Below are positions 45,728 to 55,600 of a DNA stretch of 64,000 nt, in pieces. Positions within the stretch are counted from its first letter, which is position 1, and each line of letters begins with the position of its first letter. The notes under the pieces were generated by a model. That model was not told the origin of the DNA. It was given only the letters and a program-made list of their open reading frames with translations, and searched no databases. This DNA is from Brachionus manjavacas (taxonomy: Eukaryota; Rotifera; Eurotatoria; Ploima; Brachionidae), in NCBI GenBank assembly GCA_019054805.1, contig JAHQIY010000012.1, positions 2,108,001 to 2,172,000 on the forward strand. The letters are read 5' to 3'. The translations under genes were made by a program, and so were the position numbers.

Positions 45728-47385
45728 ATAAAGGTTATTTCATACCGTAACACGTATTCAAACAGTTATCGGTAATTTCTTGAATTTCGTCTACCAGTAT
45801 ATTAAAGTTTATCTGAGAATCAAATTTAATACCAAGAAACTTGATTTCTTTTTGGCTCAGTATTCTGTTTCCATAAATTTTTCTCTCTTTTTTGTTCTTA
45901 GAAAAGACAACTGAACACGACTTTTCAACTGATATCTTCATTTTCCACTCAATAAGCCATTGTTCTAGTTTGTTGGTGTATTCATTTATCTTATTTTTTA
46001 GATTCCCCTTCAAATTGAAGATTGTAGCTAGATTATCTACGAAAAGTAGATAGTATTCATTATTTGTTTTGTTTCTTTTGGGGATGTCATTAATAAATAT
46101 ACTGAAAAAGAGAGGACTAATTGCTGAGACTTGAGGGACATACCCTGTAATTTGGTATGTGGTCATCCACATTTACCTTAGATGTCCTAAATTCTTTGAA
46201 GGATCTAATCCAGTTAGTCAAGTAATGAGGTGGATTCATTTTAATCAATTAATAAAGTAGACCTTCATGTCAAACCCTATCAAAGGCTTTGGAAATATCA
46301 AAAAACAGGCAGCAAACTCTTTTTTTTCTGTTAAATGACTCCACAATTTTTTGAATTAAAAAGAAAAGATTATCCAATGTTTCCTAAGTCAAGATTGCTC
46401 CTGGATAAGAAGTGAATTTTGTTCTAAAAAATTTTTATAATCTTGAATAGACTATTCGTTCCAGTAACTCTCAAACAAATCGTTATACTAATTGGTCTAT
46501 AATTTAAAGGATCTTGTGAAGAACAGGCCTTTTATGAATCATAGTAATTTTCAAAATTTTACACGCTTTCGGAACTCTGCCTTCTCGAAGAGATAAATTA
46601 AAAAGTTCTATGATTTCTATTAATGAATTTCTAGGTAAGTTTTTTAACATTTAGTTATAAATTCGGTCAGGTCCTTATACCGCTTTTTTTTTTAATTTTT
46701 AAAGCCATAATTAATTCAATTAATTGAATTTGATCATTAAAACTGCGCAGTGTAATTCTTAAAGAATTATAATCATGATTATAATTCTTAAAGAATTTTG
46801 AGTAAGAATTTGTTATTTCGACATCTTTCTCAGTATCAATTAATGAGAATAAGACTAAATATGGAAGATAGGAATTCTTCGATGCATTTCCCCTTATTTT
46901 TATTTGTTTCTTAATTATTTGAAATCAAATTTGGAATAAAATTTGATATTTTTTTTGTTCCAAATATTTTTTTTTCAAAAAGGTCTACTTGTCAGTGGGT
47001 TTTTCCCATTTTCTGAATGAAACAAACCAATTTTGATTCCAGAATATTTTAAAAGAAGCCTTTAACTCAAATGTAAGATGATTAAAATTTTGCTTGAGCT
47101 TTTGACAGCGAGTTTTCTGGAAGTTTACTCTAATTTTCCTTCGTTCTTTTATCAGATTAACAATGTTCCAGGGAAGACTAGTTTTGTAGATTTTCTGAGA
47201 TAGGTAAGGAATGCTTTTATGTGAAGCAAAAATGATTTTCTCTGAAATTTTTTCATTTAGTTGATCTATCGTGAGTGAACTTTCAGGGATATTAATCATG
47301 TGAGCATTAAAATCTCGCCGAATAATTGCCAGTTTGCTTTCAAATGGGGCTTCGGTCAAACGAGGCGTAAAAGCTAACTAAAACA
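45728..47385 (-). mobile_element. LINE family A, longest copy in window, decayed
   Basis: Reading minus from 47385: endonuclease-RT linker (SKLAIIRRDFNAHMINIPES), LPWNIVNLIKERRKIRVNFQ, then stops and shifts through blocks such as GPDRIYN, LSLREGRVPKACKI, VCCLFFDISKAFDRV, then from 46172 to 45735 an open segment with [29 protein letters not shown] (YADD box changed to VDN) and EYTNKLEQWLIEWKMKIS. The altered catalytic box and stops make it inactive. Confidence 0.85.
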
Positions 47386-47634
47386 AATTTACTTTTTATT
47401 CAATTTTTTTTTAAATAAAAATTCAAATTATGAATCTGATGCCCAAATTGATTTTGCGTACAATCCCTTAATCATTTTTTAAACACCTCTTCTCTGAGTC
47501 TGTATATCATTAGAATGGGTCAATGAAGTAGTGATTTTTGTGGTGGATTATTGTTAGTTCACAGATTTGAATAACAAATATTAAAATATTAATTTTTTAT
47601 TGATTAAAAATAGCTTTAAAAATAAGCTAAAGAT

Positions 47635-48258
47635 TTAAAATGTAATAACTTGGCCAACTTGCAAGTTTGAGCAATTGACTCCAATGCATGACTGAACATT
47701 TTCAGTTGTTGTGCCGTATCGTTGAGCAATTGACCAACAAGTGTCACCTGCTTGGACAGTGTAACTTCTGCCAGAGCAAGCATAGCCTGGATTGTAAGCA
47801 CCATTATTGTAGTTTGGGTTGTAAGCGCCATTATTATAATTGGTTTGGGTACCGTATGGAACGCAAACTGGTTGACCGATTTGCAAATTGTTGCAGTTGA
47901 TACCCGGGTTCAATTGATAGAAATTGTTGAGCGAGCCTTGAGACAATGCAGCGCAGGTATCTCCTGCTTTGATGATATAGTTGCCACAATTGGTACCGTA
48001 GTTGTTGTAGGTTGGGTAAGTGTTGGTGTAAGTGTTGTATCCATTGTAGTTGTTGTATCCGCTTGGAATACAGATTGATTGACCAACTTTCAACAAGTTG
48101 GCTGGAATGGTTGGATTAGCTTGCTGAAGAACACTAGCACTGGTTCCGTATCTTCTAGCGATGGCGTCATAGGTGTCGCCAGGTTGAATGGTGTAGTAGG
48201 TGCATTGAGCGTTGATGAGACCAACAACAGCCAACAGAACAATTAATAAACAATTCAT
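47635..48258 (-). CDS. secreted triple-LysM protein
   Basis: 207-aa intronless protein. A signal peptide (MNCLLIVLLAVVGLINA) is followed by three LysM domains at about residues 19-66, 88-137 and 160-207: YYTIQPGDTYDAIARRYGTS, YIIKAGDTCAALSQGSL, YTVQAGDTCWSIAQRYGTT. Each ends in an N..L..GQ..C(V/I)P-type strand (third: NLQVGQVITF). Linkers are Tyr/Asn/Gly-rich with the repeat YNNGAYNP. LysM binds GlcNAc polymers (chitin, peptidoglycan), so a role in binding a cuticle, lorica, egg shell or microbial walls is plausible; that is inference. GDTC and NCxNLxxGQxxCV cysteines resemble fungal LysM proteins. TTATAAATA at 48317-48325, about 60 bp upstream of the ATG, is a good TATA box; AATAAA lies at 47596-47601 (minus). 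No catalytic domain. Gene symbol unknown. Confidence 0.92.
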   Translation of the reverse strand: MNCLLIVLLAVVGLINAQCTYYTIQPGDTYDAIARRYGTSASVLQQANPTIPANLLKVGQSICIPSGYNNYNGYNTYTNTYPTYNNYGTNCGNYIIKAGDTCAALSQGSLNNFYQLNPGINCNNLQIGQPVCVPYGTQTNYNNGAYNPNYNNGAYNPGYACSGRSYTVQAGDTCWSIAQRYGTTTENVQSCIGVNCSNLQVGQVITF

Positions 48259-48316
48259 TCTGAATGTTTTTTCTTAGTTTCTCAAGTAAATTGATGATGA
48301 TGAATTAAAATCCAGA

Positions 48317-48325
48317 GTATTTATA
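48317..48325 (-). promoter_or_regulatory. TATA box of the LysM gene
   Basis: TTATAAATA on the minus strand, about 60 bp upstream of the ATG at 48258. This leaves room for a short 5' UTR and no intron. Confidence 0.6.
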
Positions 48326-48862
48326 ATAAAGAGCCTAAGTGTCAGATAATCTTGTTCTTTATTGAAAAAAATTTGCTTTTGGATCAAAAATATTTGATTT
48401 CTTGTTTGTAAAAGAATTATTTTAAAATTTTAAACTTTTTAAACATTAAATAGAATTGATCTAATATGTCTTTTTTACAATTTAACACATTTATAGATAA
48501 TTTTTTCTTACTACTTACTTTACTTATTTCGTTTAAATTAATTTACTAAAATTACAACAGCAAAAAAATTGGAAATTTAAAAATTCAATTTCAATTTAAA
48601 TTAATAACACATTAAAGAAGACTTCAAATAGATTAACTTCATTTTTATTTGTATAGGATACATTACTCAATTTTATTTTATTTTTTTAAATTCAAATATT
48701 CCCTTAAATTATGTTGAAGTTTAAAAAAAAAATTTTAAGAAAAAATTAAAAAGCCCATTATTTTGTAAGAAAAAGCATTTCAAAATTTCTTTGAACATTT
48801 TTGATCAAAAAGTTAACAAAAATATTTTTTTTTTCAATAGAATTTAATAGAGGCGTTTAGGA

Positions 48863-48944
48863 GACGAGGTGGCCGAGTGGTTAAGGCGATGGACTGCTAA
48901 TCCATTGTGTTTTACACGCGAGGGTTCGAATCCCTTCCTCGTCG
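48863..48944 (+). tRNA. trnS-GCT: tRNA-Ser (anticodon GCT), copy 1
   Basis: 82-nt type II tRNA with long variable arm. GACGAGG pairs with CCTCGTC at the ends plus discriminator G; A box TGGCCGAGTGG and B box GGTTCGAATCC are intact; the anticodon stem ATGGA/TCCAT encloses CTGCTAA, with GCT at 48896-48898. A T7 run at 48947-48953 is the Pol III terminator. No intron. The variable arm TGTGTTTTACACG differs from copy 2 by one base. Confidence 0.98.
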
Positions 48945-49508
48945 AATTTTTTTCAAATCGGTTTCTCTTCACGATAAGAATTTTTGAAATTTCTCTTTAA
49001 TTTTTATATAAATTTCAAATAATTTAAAGAATTTATCTGAATTTATTTTTGATTGATAGATTATTTTCAAATAGTTTTATTTTTTAAATTGATAAAAAAA
49101 TTTACTCATAATAATAAAATTACTGTTTCCTTGCAAAACAATTAAGATAAATTAAAGACTAAAAAGAATCCAAGATTTTATATTTTCTGTCCATACTATT
49201 ATTGACTCTTTTAATTGCTATAAAAATACAATAATTATTAAATTTTATGTTTAAATATAAAATAAAAACATGCTTATTTTTACTACTAATTAAAGATTGA
49301 AAAAAACACTTCTTTTTTAGATTTTTTTTTGTCAACAAAGGTTTACTAGCCTTTTGTTTGAACTAAAGCAAGATTTTAAACTTTAAAGGTATTTCTGATA
49401 ACTTTTAAAATAATTTCTCATCAAAAACCTAAAATAATTTTTTAATTTTCATTTTTTATCTAATATAACAAGGAACCTCTTGATAGAATTTAATAGAGGC
49501 GTTCAGGA

Positions 49509-49590
49509 GACGAGGTGGCCGAGTGGTTAAGGCGATGGACTGCTAATCCATTGTGTTTTGCACGCGAGGGTTCGAATCCCTTCCTCGTCG
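49509..49590 (+). tRNA. trnS-GCT: tRNA-Ser (anticodon GCT), copy 2
   Basis: Same structure as the copy 646 bp upstream; one difference in the variable arm (TGTTTTGCACG, which pairs better). The 24 bp upstream (AGAATTTAATAGAGGCGTTC) match copy 1 at 23 of 24 positions and the T7 terminator context is identical, so the duplicated unit is about 120 bp. It lies 95 bp beyond the 3' end of GTF3C3 on the opposite strand. Confidence 0.98.
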
Positions 49591-49684
49591 AATTTTTTTC
49601 AAATCTTTTTTTCTTATGAAACTAAACCATTAATTTTAGAAAAAAATTTATTCATAAATTTAACAATAAAACAATAAAAAAAAA

Positions 49685-52600
49685 TTAAATTGTCAAATAT
49701 TCTCTCATTACATTCCGGGCCAATTCATGGGATCCAGTTTGTTTGTAAATCAAAATCAAATTGTATGCCGCAAAGCTAGTCAAATCATAGACTTCGTTTT
49801 GCTTCGGAAATATGCACTCGGTTTCCAAACACTTTTTATAGTAGTGCGCTGCTAGGTCAAACAAGCTCAACTGGTGCATTATTCTTGCTATGTTATAGTA
49901 GGTCTCTTGGCAAACGCCTCTAAACTTGATGTATCTTCTCAAAAAGACCAAGGATTGTGAGACCAACAGATGGCGTTTGGTGTTGTATTTTTGACAGCTA
50001 ATGTGACAATAAGTTATGGAAATGATCAGATTAATGAATGGATCGAACGGATTTTGTTTGAAACAATTCATGTACTCAACTAGTGCGTACCTATATGTTC
50101 CTGACATTATTGCAAAGTGAGCGTTTATCATACACAATGGTAGATGGTCCATGTATTTGGCGCTTAGGCGAATGAAAAATTTTTGCTGGCTCAGAGACGG
50201 ACAAAGACCGATCACAATGCCCACGTAGCTCCACAATTTATTCGAATTTTTAAACTAAAAATAAATGAAAATTTTCCTATTCTTTTTAGTTTAAAATCTA
50301 ATACTTCTATTATAAAGTCTTTTAGCATATTGAAGGCGTTAAAACCATCTTTTTTGAGTATGCACGCAACTAGGCATGAAAATTGAATTGCTTTGTTCCA
50401 GTCGATTCGCTCGTAGACCATCGGCAAGACAGTGGCGCCAAATGCATACATTAGTAGTTCATTGTGGCGCTTCAAGTGAACCAGTGTTCTGCATAATTTC
50501 AGAAAAATGTCAAAAATCATGTTCTGCAGATTGTGCTGCAGTTTGTTGTAATTAAATGAAACTAAAATTTAAAAGAAGATAAAATACAGTGGTGATTTGA
50601 TTAAAGCGTGCCAAAATTTCTTGAAAAAAATCCTTTTTATTTACAAATTTAAATTTTTCAAATTTTTTTTCAGCAAAGTTTGGTTAAATTAAATTTTTTT
50701 TTTATATATAAACACAGAATAGTAGTAGTAGCAGTAGTAGTAGTTTCTGCGACAAATCTAAACCCTTGTAGAACAACACAAGCTATATTTGGTTAGCTTG
50801 TAGAAGCATTGCTGTTTATAACTGAGTTTTTTTATACTCGCTACTTACGTCTTTCGACGCCATTGTTTATACCCAGTCAACCCAAAAGTAATGAAAAATC
50901 AATGATTCGTTAAAGAAACATTATAAAATCATTACAAAATCATCTAAATTTTGTGCAAAAAAATTATTAGAGATATATTCCTCAGAAAATCATTACAAAA
51001 TCATCAAATTTTTTATCATTTTATGAGTAAAATTTTTTCAAAAAAATTGCCGTTTTTTCAAAATTTTCCATTTTTTAAAATCATTACAAAATCATCTAAA
51101 TTTTGTGCAAAAAAATTATTAGAGATATTTTATTTTAAAATCATTACTTTTTCAGTAAAATTCAATTTTCTGATTATTATTCAGAAAAAAAATTGTTTAT
51201 AATTTTGTATTTAGAAAATAAAATAATGTGCTATTTATTTGTAATTTGATTATCTATTATATGCTTTTTCAGATTAATGTTGATGTTGATCTAAGATTCA
51301 ATTAAAAAATTTAAATTAGATATTTTTAATAAATATTCAATTTTTCTTTTTAATTTAACTTAAACTGGGTATGTTATTGAACAAAGGATATTTTTTTAAT
51401 TATTAATCTTGAAACTTAATTTTGCAATTACCTAACCCTTATGCGTCGAAGATATAAAAAGTTAGGTAAAATATTAGAATGGGTCAATTTCATTAAAATT
51501 GAGCATTACTCTTTTTAAAACCATTGCTCATTTTTTAGTGACATGTCTTACACAATTAAAAAATTTGACCAACGTTAGAAAAAATCAAGATGGGCCATCC
51601 GACTATTTGATTTAGTAACATGTCACTTAATTCGGATAATTACGTTAATGAGTATCTAAGTGGGATTATGAAGGTTATTGCTAAAACACGGACCACCCCT
51701 CAAAGCACTAAGGAATAATAAAATGAACTCCGTTCAAGTGTTTTCTAGGACAAAATTTTATAAACAGAAAATACAAAAAAACCGAAGATTAGGCATTCAT
51801 AACTATTTTCCTCGAAAAGATATAAGCCATGATTAGGGTTTTTATCATGAATTACTTTTATTAAACTAACATTTTTTTGCAGAGTTGAAAGATTAAATAA
51901 ACTCAACTTGACGACATTAGAAGAGAGAATATTGAGAGGTATTCCAAAATAAAAAACGGTCTTAACATTGTAAAATAGTACAAACTTAATGCTCTAGCTA
52001 ATTCGATCTATGCAATTGATCCAGCGAGTGAAATAAGAGGACACAAACATAGAAAATCGAGACAACTAACAACTAACTTTGGTCAAAGAGAATTTTTTAT
52101 TACTAACCGTCCCTCTTTGATTACTCTTTCTTTTTCGCTGCATGTATTTCTAAAAACCAACTTAAAACTTGTCCAAACATAGCTATTAGGTGTATCTATA
52201 AGATAGGCTCGGAAAGTCCAAGTATGAGTCTCTTTGCAGTTTGTTACATCTTGTTTATTAGAGATTCTTTCAAATGGGTGCAAGGTTTATGTTAAAATAT
52301 TTCTCCCATATAGTTGAGGTCTGAAAAGACAGAAAAAGTGTCGGTTACCTCTTCTCCGGTAGGAGCCATTTTCTCTAGATTTTCTGTCTTTTCTATTTTC
52401 TAATTTTCTAGATTTTAACACTTCATTTTAATAAAATAAAAAAGAAATAAGTAACAAAAATTTGTTTATTTTAAAAAGTTGTGCTATGAAAAACAGGAAA
52501 AAAACATTTCTATTTTTTATGATGTAACTTAAACTATTTTTACTAAGTAGAATGCGCTCATTTCGATTTTAGCTCGAAGCTTTTTTTTAAATTAATTTTT

Positions 52601-55600
52601 TATTAAAAAAATATCCTTAATAAATCATAATGTTAGACAAATGCTTTATTTTGTCCAGCCGGGGCGTTAAGAGGAAATAGCATCAGAGTCCAGAGAGAAA
52701 GTTTCCCAGCTAAAATTAGAAACGATTTTGCGGCTGCAGTAAATGCCAGACATGTATTTTTCTCAAACAGAGTAGTTCCGCATTGGAATAGGTTGCCAGA
52801 AAACGTGGTGAAATCCAAGTCAACCGCTAATTTTAAAATGGCTTTAGATAAGTTCAATGGAATCGGCTGATACAGCTCTACACGGCCATTTGGCGGTGAT
52901 GGGCTTAGACAATCTACATGTTAGGTGTCGCAGCAAGAACTACTACTACTACTACTATTTTCTTTTAAAACAAAAAAATATTTTTGCTTTTATTTAATAA
53001 AATATTTTATTTTTTTTTTGCTTCTACAATAATTATGGCAATGTCAATTTTAGTACAAAAACTACAGTATGAAAAAAAAAGTCTAAATTTTTTTTCTAAT
53101 TGAACTAAAATTGTTCTGCAAACAGTAGAATATTGTAAAAATTTGTACAAACGAATGTTAAGCTCTGCAAAAACTATGCAATTTTCTGTTAAATCCACAC
53201 CATCAAAAAATATTTGATTAAAATATACAATAATAAAATGCAGAGTTTTTGCAGAGCTTAGAAATTTATTTTTTATTATTATTCATGTTTAATTAATAAC
53301 AATATATAAAAAATTTAAAAAATTTAAAAAAATTTAAAAATTTAAATCTTAAAATTAACTTAATTGAAAAAATAAAAAGTCCCAATTAATTTAACTTAAT
53401 TTGCATAAATTTTAATCTTAATTGGATTTCTTATTTTAGAAAAATTACTTCAAATAGTTATTAAAAATTTTTAAATTTCTTATTTTTTCTCCATAAATTT
53501 TTAATTGAAAATTTTTAAACTTACTTTCAAAGTCGTTCTTTTCCAAAATCTGATGAAAAACCACTGCTCGTTGCGATCTTGAGTCGGCTCTTTGAAGTTC
53601 TAAATAAAGATTAAAAAAATTCTGACTTCTTCCAAATTGACTTACGGCTAATATTTTCCGATTCGAGAATGTACAAAAAGTCTCCAAACAGCAGCAATCG
53701 CGAATTTTTAATAAATTTTTCATAGTTTTTTTGCTCGAACTCAATCAGACACTCATTAATCATTAAGCTAATTATATCGGTATTTAACGGTTGAGTCTTT
53801 CGCGAGCTTAAAGCTAAACTACTCTTTTAATTTTCAAAATTTTGTCAAAATTAAAAATTACTATTTCTTATGACATTGGTAGCCTCTTCAAAGAGGAGGG
53901 AATTTTTTTTCAAAATGTTCACTAGAGACAAAGCTGCTTCACAATTTGTTGAATCCAAATTGACTGCATTTCTGTAAGCGTTTATTGCTTCTTCTACTTC
54001 ATCTAGATATGAACAACAATTTCCATACTTCAGCCAAACGTCCAAGTGCACCAAATAATCAGCTACATTGGTCAAAAGAAGAAGATAGAATTTCTTAGCC
54101 TTCAACCAATTTTGTTTGTCGTAATAAGTGTTCGCAACCAAATTAACTTCATCTGATAATTCTTTAATGTCGTCACACAACAGCTCATCTATTAAATACT
54201 ATTTTTTTTCAAATAAAAGTCTTGAGAATTTAATCAAAAATTATTACCTCTTCATTGTCATAGTTCAAATGTATAAGGCATACAATAAATTGAGCCTTTA
54301 CATATTTATCACATGTTTCAGGAACATCAAATCTTAATGATCAATGTATTTTATTTTTATTTAAAACTTTGAATGCAGAAAAATACAAAGTATTCAATTT
54401 TGACAGTTTAATAAGCTAATTGATTATGAAATGAATATTTTTTTCTTTAATCATTTTTTAAACGACTTTGGAATTTGCCCAAATTTGGAATTTCCAATTT
54501 TTTTATTTTTAAGACCAACATTAGAAATTTAAACTTAACGAAAAATTGTGCTCGAGAGGGTTCAGATGTGTCAAATCCAGACTTGTTTATAAGTCACAGT
54601 TTTAAGTCTAAGTCACAAAAATTCAAGTCAAAGTTTTGACTTAAACTAAATTTTTTTATAATTAAAAACCACAAAAATCACAAAATGTTAAAAAATTCAA
54701 TTATATTTCTTAAAAAAATGTTTCACCTATTTAAAATGTGAGTTATTCGACAGAATATATTTTTTGTCTGAAGGCTGAACCTTATGAATAAATGCAGAAA
54801 ACACTGACCGATATAATTTTAAGATTTTGGTTTATTTAGTAATTTATTTCGGGTCTTGTTGCTTATATGGCCAATTGGCCAGGCCAATAACTTTTTGTCA
54901 ATTAGTGGCCAATAAACCTAATTTATTTTCCGTCAATTTTTTTACCTGGCCAGCTTTTTTTTTATCTGGCCACAAAATATGACAACATTTAAAATAAAAA
55001 ATTGTAACTTAAATTTGCACCTCAACTGTTTGTTTCTTTGTTATTTAAATTAAGAAAAAACTAAAACTTAGAGAACAAAAATTTTAAAAATGAATAATTC
55101 ATTTGATAAACAGACAAAAATAAATGAAATCTTTGAATCCAAAGATAACTTAGAAGTTATCTCATGGTTGCAAGATCGCAAGTTGATTCCTAGCGAACTA
55201 AATTGTATTAAATGTTCTAATCGTTTGAAATTGCAATTTTGGTCGATTCAGACTAGACAGATTGATCAAGGCGATTTTCTAGGTATCAGCTGAAATACGA
55301 TTATTACGTTTCAACAACGACTACGAATAGTTGCATTAGAAGTAAAGTTGAAATTCCGTGTACTAGTGCGAGAAAAACAACAGCGTCTGATTTGGTAACT
55401 GTAAGCTCAATTCCCATCAAAGAGCATGAAGTCGTTTCAGAAGTTGTTGAGTCAAACAAGAATGGAGGAAAAAAAGGAGAGGAAGACCAAGAAAAGAAGA
55501 CACAAAAACCAATCAAGGCAATGAGACTGAAAATAATTGCATAAATCATAAAAATTATAACTTGAGGAAAAGAAAAAATTAGGTGATTTTGCCATTGGCC

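Larger units (their letters stand above)
43190..47634. other. 4.4-kb intergenic region between TNPO1 and the LysM gene
   Basis: TNPO1 and the LysM gene are convergent here. The region holds the GC-rich hAT-like foldback element (44019-45249) and a LINE family A copy (45728-47385). 43220-44010 and 45260-45720 show nothing recognisable. Confidence 0.7.
50562..53524 (-). other. GTF3C3 intron with LINE fragments (3.0 kb)
   Basis: Contains three CR1/Jockey-like 3' fragments (about 50719-50800, 51875-52130, 52640-52970), a 152-bp-period direct repeat (50925-51128) and a small MITE (53155-53262). The donor at 53524 and acceptor at 50562 give a phase-1 junction. Confidence 0.8.

Noticed and set aside
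49509-50254. Functional coupling of the TFIIIC subunit gene with adjacent tRNA genes
   Set aside because: Attractive, but one occurrence of adjacency is expected by chance and the sequence shows no shared regulatory element.
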